Assembly (NCBI RefSeq): GCF_013373795.3
Contig: NZ_CP088022.1
Location: 7,068,001-7,132,000, forward strand
Source of the DNA: Bradyrhizobium quebecense
GTDB taxonomy: Bacteria > Pseudomonadota > Alphaproteobacteria > Rhizobiales > Xanthobacteraceae
DNA: 64,000 nucleotides
Direction of reading: 5' to 3'
Shown here: positions 8,250-17,538 of the stretch, piece after piece
Numbering within the stretch: the stretch's first letter is position 1
Layout of the letters: every line of letters starts with the position of its first letter
The notes under the pieces: generated by a model
Told to the model about the DNA's origin: nothing
The model's input: only the letters and a program-made list of their open reading frames with translations
Databases searched by the model: none
Program-made: the position numbers and the translations under genes

Positions 8250-9578
8250 ATGAGTGACGACGCATCACACAACATCCTCGTGCTCGGCGCGTCAGGATTG
8301 ATCGGGCGCTATGTCACCGACGACCTGAGAGCGCGCGGCTTTCACGTGGTCGGGATCGCGCGGCATTTCAAGTCGGCGCAAAAGATGAGCGCGGCCGACC
8401 TCGAGCTTCCGGTGATGTCGATGGAAGCGGCGGCACTGACGCAGCTGCTTCGCACCCACGAGGCGGACATCGTCGTCAATTGCCTCGGCGTGCTGCAGGA
8501 CGGTCCGGGTAGCGACACCCGCGCCGTGCATCGCGATTTCGTCGCGCGGCTGTTGCAGGCTGTCAGGGGCAGCCACCGCGCCATCCGTCTCGTCCACATT
8601 TCGATTCCGGGCACGGATGGTGAGGACCGCACGGCCTTCAGCACCACCAAGCGCGAGGCCGAACGGCTGATCGCGGCGTCCGGGATCGCACACGCAATCC
8701 TGCGCCCGGGTTTTGTCATCGCGCCTGCGGCCTATGGCGGCAGCGCCATGCTGCGCGCGCTGGCGGCGCTGCCGGTCGATCTGCCGGCCGACGAGGCCGC
8801 GACGCCGTTCCAACCGGTTGTAGTCGAGGATATCGCCGCCACCATCGCGTGGCTCGCTTCGCGCGACGTCGCCGATGAAGCGGTGCGATCGGTGACATGG
8901 GATCTGATGCAGCCGCAACCCATCTCGCTCGGCGGCGTCATCGCTAAGTTTCGCTGGTCGTTCGGCACGGCGAAACATGTCCGCCTTCCGACGCCGCCGT
9001 TCCTGATCGATCTCGGCGCCCGCCTCGGCGATCTCACGAGCCGCCTCGGCTGGATGCCGCCGCTGCGCTCCAACGCGATCGCCGAATTGCGCCGCGGCGT
9101 CACCGGCAATCCCTCGGCCTGGATGGAAGCGACCGGCATCGTGCCGAAGACCATCGCGCAAGCCGTCGGCGGCCGCCCGGCGACCATCCAGGACAAATGG
9201 TTCGCCCGGCTGTTCCTGATCAAGGCGCTGATCTTTGCAAGCCTCGTGCTGTTCTGGGTCGCGTCCGGCTTCATCGCCCTGGTCATCTCCTATGACGCGG
9301 CAGCCGGCATCCTGAACGCGCACCATTTCCCGCCCGCCCTGGTCGGGCCGGTGACGGTCTTGACCAGCCTGATGGACATCAGCATCGGTGTGCTGATCGC
9401 CTTCCGCCGCACGGCGGCGTTCGGTCTTGTTGCAGGCATCATCGCTTCGCTCGGCTACATGGCCGGATCGGCGATCCTGACGCCCGATCTCTGGATCGAA
9501 CCGCTCGGCGCGCTGGTGAAGACCGGGCCTGCAATCGTGCTGATGCTGGTCGCGTTGCTGATGTTGGATAACCGGTAG
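8250..9578 (+). CDS. NAD(P)-binding SDR fused to a DoxX-like membrane domain
   Basis: 442 residues. The N-terminal half is an atypical SDR (NmrA/NAD-epimerase type) with ILVLGASGLIGRYV as the Rossmann glycine motif and no classical YxxxK. From about residue 310 the protein carries four membrane helices resembling the DoxX-like domain. The fusion suggests a membrane-anchored redox protein passing electrons to the quinone pool; that is inference. ATG 8250 was chosen because the Rossmann strand begins eight residues later; the longer frame overlaps the previous gene. A DCC thiol oxidoreductase follows, separated only by a repeat. Confidence 0.85.
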   Translation: MSDDASHNILVLGASGLIGRYVTDDLRARGFHVVGIARHFKSAQKMSAADLELPVMSMEAAALTQLLRTHEADIVVNCLGVLQDGPGSDTRAVHRDFVARLLQAVRGSHRAIRLVHISIPGTDGEDRTAFSTTKREAERLIAASGIAHAILRPGFVIAPAAYGGSAMLRALAALPVDLPADEAATPFQPVVVEDIAATIAWLASRDVADEAVRSVTWDLMQPQPISLGGVIAKFRWSFGTAKHVRLPTPPFLIDLGARLGDLTSRLGWMPPLRSNAIAELRRGVTGNPSAWMEATGIVPKTIAQAVGGRPATIQDKWFARLFLIKALIFASLVLFWVASGFIALVISYDAAAGILNAHHFPPALVGPVTVLTSLMDISIGVLIAFRRTAAFGLVAGIIASLGYMAGSAILTPDLWIEPLGALVKTGPAIVLMLVALLMLDNR

Positions 9579-9624
9579 CGTTTTCGAGCGAAGTGGGAAC
9601 CGGTTCGCGTGAAGAAAACGCGTC
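9578..9624. repeat. 47-base palindromic repeat (family B)
   Basis: Nearly identical to 3038-3084, starting GCGTTTTC and ending GAAAACGC plus GTC. It starts at the last base of the SDR-DoxX stop codon and ends directly before the GAAGGA ribosome site of the DCC gene, so it fills the whole intercistronic gap of what looks like one operon. Confidence 0.8.
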
Positions 9625-9637
9625 GAAGGAAATCAAG

Positions 9638-10045
9638 ATGAGAAAGTGGCCGGATGACGACGTGATCCTCTACGACGGCGTCTGCATCTTCTGCTCACGC
9701 TGGGTTCGCTTCGTCATCGCCCGCGACACAACGCGCCGCTTCCGCTTCACGCCGATCCAGTCCGACTACGGCACGCGGCTGGCAAAGACTTTCGGCATCG
9801 ACCCCGACGATCCCGACACCAACGCCGTGGTCCATGGCGGCATCGCCTGGATGAAGTCGGACGCGGCACTGACGGTGCTGAGCCATCTCCCCGGCTGGCG
9901 CTGGACCCGCGTGCTGTTCGCGGTGCCTAAGCCGCTGCGCGACGCAGTCTACAGTCTCATCGCACGCAATCGCTACAAGATCTTCGGGAAATACGAGACG
10001 TGTTTCGTGCCGGATGCGGATATGCGGGCGAGGGTGCTGGAGTAG
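9638..10045 (+). CDS. DCC-family thiol-disulfide oxidoreductase (DUF393)
   Basis: A 135-residue protein of the DUF393/DCC family, predicted to have a thioredoxin-like fold. The name-giving motif is ILYDGVCIFCSRWV, with the redox pair Cys16-x-x-Cys19. The rest (RFRFTPIQS, LSHLPGWRW, VYSLIARNRY) matches the family. Its neighbours, an SDR-DoxX fusion and DUF2269, fit a membrane redox module; DoxX-like and DCC proteins often occur together. The start was taken at MRKWPDDD because GAAGGA precedes it; the longer frame runs through the repeat. Confidence 0.9.
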   Translation: MRKWPDDDVILYDGVCIFCSRWVRFVIARDTTRRFRFTPIQSDYGTRLAKTFGIDPDDPDTNAVVHGGIAWMKSDAALTVLSHLPGWRWTRVLFAVPKPLRDAVYSLIARNRYKIFGKYETCFVPDADMRARVLE

Positions 10046-10121
10046 CTTGTCAACGGAACAAGTGGGCCTTACTCAAACTGCGTGCCGCCATCAATGAAAT
10101 GACGCCGCGAAGGAGAGCGGC

Positions 10122-10931
10122 TCAAGTCGAACAAGTTTTTCGATGGGAGGCTCTAGTTCGAACAATTTTGGCTTTCTGGAGAAGTCGTAAAGTCGACATA
10201 TGCGGAAATTCCCTTGGCCTCTCGTTTGAAAAGGAAAGTTCGTTCCTTGTCAGATAGAACGGGGTGGTTTGAAGACCGTTGGTTGTCTTGACCTCGATCA
10301 GACGCTCTGAACCGTTGTGATCGAACGAATGGATGTCGTACCCGGCTCCATCTCCATCTCCATCTTCTTGGGAGACCCATCTAACTTTCCGCGCAAGGTC
10401 CGTGCGGTCATGTGTAATCAGACGCTGCCGCTCAAAGGCAAAGATTAGTTCTTCGCCTGCCTTTCCCAAAGACCTGTTCCGGAAGTCGCGCTCAACGGGG
10501 TCAAACTTCCTGACCAAGCGCACCAGCTCCCTATCTCTATGAGCGACAGTCTGAAGGACTGGCGGCTGTTCGACAAATAGACTCGGCGCTTCGCCAAAGC
10601 TCTTAGCCGACGGCTCTGGAATCAAATCTCCCGGATTGCGGGTCAAATAGCGCTCGATGCCTTCGATAATCGACTTTTGGAAATTTGGAAGTGGCTTGTA
10701 GCCAGAGATTGTCGGCAGCGCGAGCTCAATGAGAACCGCGGAAATGTTCTGGTGCTTGCGTTCGACCGATCCTTCCGTTCGCCCTATGCGCTCCACAAGA
10801 GAGCGGCGATGCGCAGATTTATTGTAGTCGACACCATTCAGTTCCGCGCGGAGCATCTCGAAATAATCGGCGATGATGAAGTCTACTTCATCATCGCTCC
10901 AATCCAATCCGAATCTATTCTCGTCGGCCAT
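10122..10931 (-). CDS. DUF3883 nuclease-like protein, frameshifted at its end
   Basis: The N-terminal helical module (WSDDEVDFIIADYFEMLRAE, then KHQNISAVLIELALPTISGY) is one I associate with HNH or DUF3883 proteins of defence islands. It is followed by a DUF3883 domain with a PD-(D/E)xK-like core: GKAGEEL (Glu160), GYDI (Asp199), IEVKTT (Glu213, Lys215). After Glu241-Phe242 the frame departs from the family. One extra base in the run at 10206-10208 hides the normal end: the next frame reads CRLYDFSRKPKLFELEPP and stops at 10091-10093. It is therefore damaged, variant, or a sequencing error. Base composition is lower in GC than its neighbours. It lies 20 bases after a small gene. Confidence 0.75.
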   Translation of the reverse strand: MADENRFGLDWSDDEVDFIIADYFEMLRAELNGVDYNKSAHRRSLVERIGRTEGSVERKHQNISAVLIELALPTISGYKPLPNFQKSIIEGIERYLTRNPGDLIPEPSAKSFGEAPSLFVEQPPVLQTVAHRDRELVRLVRKFDPVERDFRNRSLGKAGEELIFAFERQRLITHDRTDLARKVRWVSQEDGDGDGAGYDIHSFDHNGSERLIEVKTTNGLQTTPFYLTRNELSFSNERPREFPHMSTLRLLQKAKIVRTRASHRKTCST

Positions 10932-10951
10932 TTTCGTTCAACAAGGAGAAA

Positions 10952-11191
10952 TTATTTCATCCACACGTGGCCAAACATTTGCCTCGGGTCGAGATCGTAT
11001 TTGTTTCCAAACCACGACACAAAATCAAACGGAGCTTCCTTCTCTTCCCAATGGGACTTGAGAAGCTTGCGGTCGATACCCGCGTCGGCAATGCTGATCG
11101 CGTAAATATCCTTGAGCCGTCGATTGACGGCCATGCTCCACTCGGAGAAAGTCATGTCTGTCCACGCCCAGCCATCTTCAAGACTGTTCAT
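10952..11191 (-). CDS. small protein of unknown function (79 aa)
   Basis: A 79-residue protein rich in Trp and acidic residues, with MTFSEWSMAVNRRLKDIYAI and APFDFVSWFGNKYDLDP as its most striking parts. I recall similar short proteins in mobile and phage-like regions but cannot name a family. It lies immediately upstream of the DUF3883 gene on the same strand and shares its lower GC, so the pair was probably acquired together. No strong ribosome site is seen before the ATG. Confidence 0.6.
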   Translation of the reverse strand: MNSLEDGWAWTDMTFSEWSMAVNRRLKDIYAISIADAGIDRKLLKSHWEEKEAPFDFVSWFGNKYDLDPRQMFGHVWMK

Positions 11192-11263
11192 TTTGAGGCC
11201 TTAATCTATCGCGAGTACGGCATCTATTGCGACAGAGTAGATCAGTCTAAGCGATACATCCAG

Positions 11264-12517
11264 CTACTGAGAGCTAGGAGCGATGGCCGCCACCACTTCC
11301 TTCGCCGCCCGCTCGCCCGAGTCCCGCGCGCCATGCGCGGTCGAGAAGAAATGCGGCGAGGTGGCCTCGCCGGCGAAGAACAGCCGGCCGTCGACCGGCG
11401 CGGCCAGCACGGCGCGCTTGTCGGCGTGGCCGGGCAGCGCGTGCGAGTAGGAGCCGCGGGCGAACGGGTCGTGCGCCCAGCGGGATTCGCTGAGCGGCCT
11501 TAGCTTGCGGCGGAAATCGTTGCCGAGGAAGGAGACGATCTCGTCGATGCTGTGGGCGGCGATGGCGCCGTCGCCGGCGTCTTCAAGCTCTCGCGCAAAG
11601 CGGCCGCCGAAGAAGCCTTCGATGCAGGGCTGGCCGAACGGGCGGATGTGATAGGTGCCCATCTCGGTGCGCATGGTGGCGCCGCGCAGATTGCCTTCCT
11701 TGGGTAGCGCCTCGGGCTCGGCGAGCGCCAGCGTCACCTTGTCGGCGAGGCCGAGCGGCAGGCCGCGCGCGGCATCGAGCTTGCCCGGCAGCGCGGGCGA
11801 AAAGCGGATCGCCTCGTCGGCGATCAGATTGGTCGGCACGGTGACGATCACCTTGTCCGCCTCAAGCACGCCGCGCGATGTCTCGATGCGCAGGCGCGGG
11901 CCTGCGTGATCGATCAGCCGGACCTCGCAGTTCCGCGCGACCGGTACTGGCTCGCCATAAGCTGCGACCAGCGCGCCATAGCCGCGCTTGACGCGCCAAT
12001 TGACGTTGCTGTCCTCATAGGCGTCGAAGTCGAGGATCGAGAGCTGGTCGAGCTCGCAGCCGTTCACATAGGTCGAGATCGCATCGATCATCGGGTTCCA
12101 GCGGTTGCCGGGCTCGAGATAGCGATCGGCGGATGCGTCCTTGCCGCCGCGCGCGGCCTGCTCGATGCGGTCGTAGAACTGGTCGAGCGCAAGCATGAAC
12201 GCGTCGCGGTCGGTCTGCGGGAATGCCTTGCCATAGGCGCGCTCGCGCCACGGCGGCAGGTCCTTGTTGAGCTCGAAGCCAAGCTGCTGGGCGATGCCGA
12301 CAAAGCTGTTCTGGTCGGCCGAGTGCAGCCAGCCGCAGCCGACGTCGAACACCACGTCAGGTGCGGCCTGGATCGTATGGGCGCGGCCGCCGAGGCGGTC
12401 GCGGGCTTCCAGAACGATGGCGGAAAGGCCGGTGCCCTTCAGCGCATGCGCGGCGCCGAGGCCCGCAGCGCCGGCGCCGATGATGGCGACATCGATCGTG
12501 GAGGGGAGGGAACTCAT
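11264..12517 (-). CDS. FAD-dependent amine oxidase
   Basis: A 417-residue flavin monoamine oxidase family protein. The FAD-binding AIIGAGAAGLGAAHAL is near the N-terminus (glycines at about 14-21), followed by the LEARDRLGGRAHT motif after strand 2, and the C-terminal LFFAGEATSPHFFSTAHGA, which contacts the isoalloxazine ring. It would oxidise a primary or polyamine to an aldehyde with release of H2O2 and ammonia. The substrate is unknown. It is a single gene with the start at the family-conserved N-terminus. Confidence 0.9.
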   Translation of the reverse strand: MSSLPSTIDVAIIGAGAAGLGAAHALKGTGLSAIVLEARDRLGGRAHTIQAAPDVVFDVGCGWLHSADQNSFVGIAQQLGFELNKDLPPWRERAYGKAFPQTDRDAFMLALDQFYDRIEQAARGGKDASADRYLEPGNRWNPMIDAISTYVNGCELDQLSILDFDAYEDSNVNWRVKRGYGALVAAYGEPVPVARNCEVRLIDHAGPRLRIETSRGVLEADKVIVTVPTNLIADEAIRFSPALPGKLDAARGLPLGLADKVTLALAEPEALPKEGNLRGATMRTEMGTYHIRPFGQPCIEGFFGGRFARELEDAGDGAIAAHSIDEIVSFLGNDFRRKLRPLSESRWAHDPFARGSYSHALPGHADKRAVLAAPVDGRLFFAGEATSPHFFSTAHGARDSGERAAKEVVAAIAPSSQ

Positions 12518-12565
12518 AGCCCGACTCTAGCACGTCTGGAAAGACGCCTGAAGTCACCACGCGCA

Positions 12566-12712
12566 TAACTGTCATCACCCGTGCATGCGGCGATCCAGTA
12601 TTCCAGAGACGGTGATGATTGAGCGGACAGGCCGCGGCGTACTGGGTGCCCCGGAGGTGTTGGTCATCGGACGGCGCTTCGCGCCGACCCGGTGCCGGGG
12701 CATGACAGACGG
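12566..12712. repeat. intergenic repeat (family D), minus orientation
   Basis: Read on the minus strand it includes ACCCAGTACGC and GTCTCTGGAATACTGGATC, and ends CACGGGTGATGAC. The same order of blocks occurs on the plus strand at about 43551-43661. It fills the gap between the amine oxidase start and the typA stop. The unit looks like a chromosomal repeat of about 110-140 bases. Confidence 0.65.
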
Positions 12713-12714
12713 GC

Positions 12715-14541
<1,827 letters not shown>

Positions 14542-14679
14542 GGCTCTTCTTCTGGTCGTGCAATGGTCAGATGCGCGATCTCGCCGGACCAGTTTGGCCG
14601 GCCGCTCGCTCACGTGGCCCAATCGGGGCCCGGATCACGCTCATACCCAAGAAATTTGACGGGGACGCATCACCCCAAA

Positions 14680-14710
14680 AAGGAAGCCCGGTCAGAGGAC
14701 CGGGCACCTT
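14680..14710 (-). terminator. rho-independent terminator
   Basis: On the minus strand, GCCCGGTC, loop CTCT, GACCGGGC forms a perfect 8-bp stem, followed closely by TTCCTTTTT. It lies about 115 bases downstream of the last gene of the radical SAM operon and upstream of typA, so it should separate the two transcripts. Confidence 0.75.
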
Positions 14711-14823
14711 GCGCGTTGCGGCGCAATATAGTCAGAAAACGTCAAAAAACAACGGTTTATTGGCGGTTTAAGTGCCTGATTTTCGCTCCGGAAGCCGGTT
14801 TTGAGGGGCTTTTCGGGGCCGAT

Positions 14824-15063
14824 TCAGCCTCGCTTCTGCGCCCGCGCGAACACAATCAGCCCGAGCCCGCCAAGCGTCACAAGCACCGCAAGGCCGGTGA
14901 TCGGGTCGTTGGACCCACCCAGAGTGACACTGAGGACCACACAGAGGGCGCCCGGGATCAGCAGCAGCACCCCGACGATCAGCATGAAAATCGCGCAACC
15001 ACGCGGCAGGCGCGATTCCTGCCGCGGCGGTTCCGTTGGCGGGGGCGTGTCGGAATTGCTCAT
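14824..15063 (-). CDS. small two-helix membrane protein, last gene of radical SAM operon
   Basis: A 79-residue protein with a proline-rich start (MSNSDTPPPTEPPRQE), then a Gly-Cys-Ala (GCAIFMLIVG) leading into one hydrophobic helix, a second helix, and a basic end (ARAQKRG). It resembles the preceding small protein in layout and in the GCA...LLL.PG segment, so the two are probably tandem paralogues. Its ATG overlaps the previous stop as ATGA. I know no named family. Context suggests a helper of the upstream radical SAM and Lgt-like enzymes at the membrane. Confidence 0.75.
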   Translation of the reverse strand: MSNSDTPPPTEPPRQESRLPRGCAIFMLIVGVLLLIPGALCVVLSVTLGGSNDPITGLAVLVTLGGLGLIVFARAQKRG

Positions 15064-15332
15064 GAGCTTCCCTTGATCGCGGCGCGGATCAGCATCACAC
15101 CGGCAAAGCAGACCGCGAGCCCGAGCAGGATCAGGAAGAGAATGGAGGGATCGGTTCTCGACTCGCTCAGGACGCCGAACCCGAACAGGAGGGCGCAGAG
15201 CCCGGGCAGAAGAAGGATCAGCCCGAACAGCACCATGAACGCAGTCGCGCAGCCGCCGCGTGGTGGCGGAAGGGGCGGGGGCAGCGAGGGCAGAGATCCA
15301 TCCGGATTGATGGGGCGGTCGTCGTCGCTCAT
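15060..15332 (-). CDS. small two-helix membrane protein, paralogue of the next gene
   Basis: 90 residues: a polar, proline-rich N-terminus (PSLPPPLPPPRGG), then Cys-Ala-Thr-Ala and two hydrophobic segments (about residues 30-52 and 62-82). It is similar in plan to the following 79-residue protein. It overlaps the radical SAM gene upstream and the small gene downstream, each by four bases (ATGA), so translation of all three is coupled. Function is unknown. Confidence 0.78.
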   Translation of the reverse strand: MSDDDRPINPDGSLPSLPPPLPPPRGGCATAFMVLFGLILLLPGLCALLFGFGVLSESRTDPSILFLILLGLAVCFAGVMLIRAAIKGSS

Positions 15333-16774
15333 CGCGGCACCTCCTCACCTTGCCGGGCCTCCCGATAGGTTTGCCCGGCCAGGCTCGCGCGGATGCCGTC
15401 GATCTTTCCGTCGCGATAGAACAGGTTGTAGGTGTCGAACGGGATGATCGCGCCGCTCTCGGTGACGAAGTGGATGCAGCTTCGTTTGACGTTGCCGACG
15501 CAGAAGTTGAAGCGATCGAGAAACTGCACGATGGTGACGCGGAACACGTTCTCGTAAGTCAGGCCGTCCGGCACCTCGAAGCTCGGCAGGCAGCACAGCA
15601 ATTCGCAGACTCGCTCGCTGGTGTTCAGCGGCCCCGACGACAGCGAGAACAAATCGACGAACTTTTCCCGGAGCACCGGATATTTCTCCGGACTGATCGT
15701 GTTGGGCATCACGGCGACGAGCTGTTCCTGCGGGATCAGCGAGGTCAGCGGCAACACCTTGTCGCCGCTGCGCAGGCCGTAGCCGATCGAGATGCTCTCG
15801 GGATTGCACGGCAGCGGGATCATGTCGTTGTCGCCGAACACCCCGGTCTCGATCACGCGCTGGCGGATCTCCGACAGCATGATGCGGTCGGTGTCCTTGT
15901 TGAAATCCTGGTTGCGGCCGGCGTCCTGCACCGGCTGCAGGGTAACGCCGCGGACGCATGTCCAGGTCAGCGCGTGGCGGACGATGTCGCCGATCTCGAC
16001 GTCGTTGACGCCGCGCTTGATGGTCGCGACCAGCGTGGTCGAGACGCCGTGGCGTTCGAGATTCTCCAGCGCCTGCTGGCGGATCTTGCGCAGATCCGCG
16101 CCACGCAGATTGACCAGCGCCTCGCGCTTCAGCGAGTCGAACTGCAGGTAGACCTCCAGCCCGCGCTTGTTCTCGGCGAGCTTGGCCACAAAGTCCGGCT
16201 CGCGCGCGATTCTGAGGCCGTTGGTGTTGATCATGACGTGGCGGATCGGGCGGGCGCGCACCGCATCCAGGATGGCGAAGAAATCCGGATGCAGCGTCGG
16301 CTCGCCGCCGGAGATCTGCACGAGGTCGGGCTCGCCCTCGCTCGCTACCAGCGCATCGAGCATTTTCTCGACCTTCGCCAGCGGCGTGAAGCTGGTTCGC
16401 ACCGGCGAAGACTCCGCAAAGCACACCGGGCAGGTCAGGTTGCAGTGCTCGGTGATCTCGATCAACGCCAGACAGGAGTGCTGCTCGTGGTCCGGGCACA
16501 GCCCGCAATCATAGGGACAGCCGAATTCGGTGTGGCGCTGGAAGGCCAGCGGCCGGTCGCCGGGCTTGATGAAATCCTTGCACAGCCGCCAATAGGCCTG
16601 GTCGGTCGAGACCAGCGTCGACTGCACGCCGTGCTGCTTGCAGCGCTTCTCGTACCAGACCTCGTTGCCTGATATCTGGATCTTGGTCGGCACCAGGGTC
16701 AGGCAGGTCTCGCAAAGCGATTGGGTCTGGCCCCAGAAGATGTAGGGGCGGGACTTACGCAGCGGCGCGTTCAT
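15329..16774 (-). CDS. COG1964-type radical SAM protein (MJ0619/Tes-like)
   Basis: A 481-residue radical SAM enzyme. The cluster motif is EHCNLTCPVCFA (Cys111, Cys115, Cys118), with ISGGEPT at 154-160 and INTNGLRIA near 183. Before it lies a cysteine-rich region (Cys21, 24, 45, 65, 86, 90, 93, 101), including GCPYDCGLCPDHEQHSC, and Cys390, 394, 395, 425 and 433 at the C-terminus, implying extra Fe-S or zinc sites. This arrangement matches the family of MJ0619, which methylates pterins, and of the tetraether synthase Tes, which couples lipid tails. Its gene overlaps an Lgt-like lipid enzyme, so a lipid substrate is plausible but unproven. Confidence 0.88.
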   Translation of the reverse strand: MNAPLRKSRPYIFWGQTQSLCETCLTLVPTKIQISGNEVWYEKRCKQHGVQSTLVSTDQAYWRLCKDFIKPGDRPLAFQRHTEFGCPYDCGLCPDHEQHSCLALIEITEHCNLTCPVCFAESSPVRTSFTPLAKVEKMLDALVASEGEPDLVQISGGEPTLHPDFFAILDAVRARPIRHVMINTNGLRIAREPDFVAKLAENKRGLEVYLQFDSLKREALVNLRGADLRKIRQQALENLERHGVSTTLVATIKRGVNDVEIGDIVRHALTWTCVRGVTLQPVQDAGRNQDFNKDTDRIMLSEIRQRVIETGVFGDNDMIPLPCNPESISIGYGLRSGDKVLPLTSLIPQEQLVAVMPNTISPEKYPVLREKFVDLFSLSSGPLNTSERVCELLCCLPSFEVPDGLTYENVFRVTIVQFLDRFNFCVGNVKRSCIHFVTESGAIIPFDTYNLFYRDGKIDGIRASLAGQTYREARQGEEVPR

Positions 16775-17474
16775 GCTTCAAGCTCACATTCGGGGCCGTC
16801 GCCAGCATGACGGCGGCATAGACCATGACAAACAGCGACAGTAGGTGGAACAGCGAGAACGGGCCGATCAGCGCGCCATACGGCTTGATGAACTCCCACA
16901 CGAAGCGCTGCAGGCCGTAGTAGAACAGCACGAGGTAGAATCCATTGGTGATGACAGCGGCGTTGCGGTTCAACACGGCCCAGACGTAGAAGGCGGCGAA
17001 TGCCGCCATCGCGAGGCTTTCATAGAGCTGCACCGGATGGCGCAGGATGCCGTCGCCGAAATCATGGCCCCAGGGCAGCGTGGTCGGCGTGCCATAGGTG
17101 AAATCCTCGAGTCCGGCGAAATAGCAGCCGAGCCGGCCGACCGCGACGCCGACCGCAAGCGGCAGCGCGAACCGCGCCCCGGTGCGCAGCGAAATGCCGT
17201 GCAGCCATTTGTAGAGCTCGATCGCGACGATGCCGCCCGCCAGCGCGCCTTCGACCGAGCGGGCGATGCCGGGCACGCCGGAGAACCACAGGTTCAGCGT
17301 GCCGAAGATGTAGGCGCCGATGCCGGCGCCGAACACCAGCGCGGCGATATACGTCAGCTCGAAGGATTGCCGCGGGAATTGCAGCCCACGCAGGCGCGAC
17401 AGCCACCACATCGCCACGGCTGCCGCGCACCATGCTGCGACGTCGAAAACGGCGTGAAGTTCAGCCCCACTCAT
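16755..17474 (-). CDS. prolipoprotein diacylglyceryl transferase-like membrane enzyme
   Basis: 239 residues, about seven membrane helices, related to Lgt, which moves diacylglycerol from phosphatidylglycerol to lipoprotein cysteines. GRLGCYFAG (Arg114, residues 113-121) matches the Lgt signature around its essential Arg, RHPVQLYE is at 145-152, and LQRFVWEF (Arg190) matches the second essential Arg. The usual HGG motif reads SVEGALAGG (73-81), so the His is missing. It is shorter than housekeeping Lgt and is probably a specialised paralogue. ATG 17474 was chosen. The stop overlaps the radical SAM start by 20 bases. Confidence 0.82.
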   Translation of the reverse strand: MSGAELHAVFDVAAWCAAAVAMWWLSRLRGLQFPRQSFELTYIAALVFGAGIGAYIFGTLNLWFSGVPGIARSVEGALAGGIVAIELYKWLHGISLRTGARFALPLAVGVAVGRLGCYFAGLEDFTYGTPTTLPWGHDFGDGILRHPVQLYESLAMAAFAAFYVWAVLNRNAAVITNGFYLVLFYYGLQRFVWEFIKPYGALIGPFSLFHLLSLFVMVYAAVMLATAPNVSLKHERAAA

Positions 17475-17528
17475 GAGGCGAGTGTAGCGTGATTTTCGCG
17501 TTGGGCGATATAGGTTCTCCCTCTCCCC

Positions 17529-17538
17529 GTTCTTACGG
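17529..17538. repeat. IS4-family target site duplication, left copy
   Basis: GTTCTTACGG abuts the left inverted repeat and recurs at 18994-19003 on the other side. Ten bases is within the range known for IS4-family elements. Confidence 0.85.
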
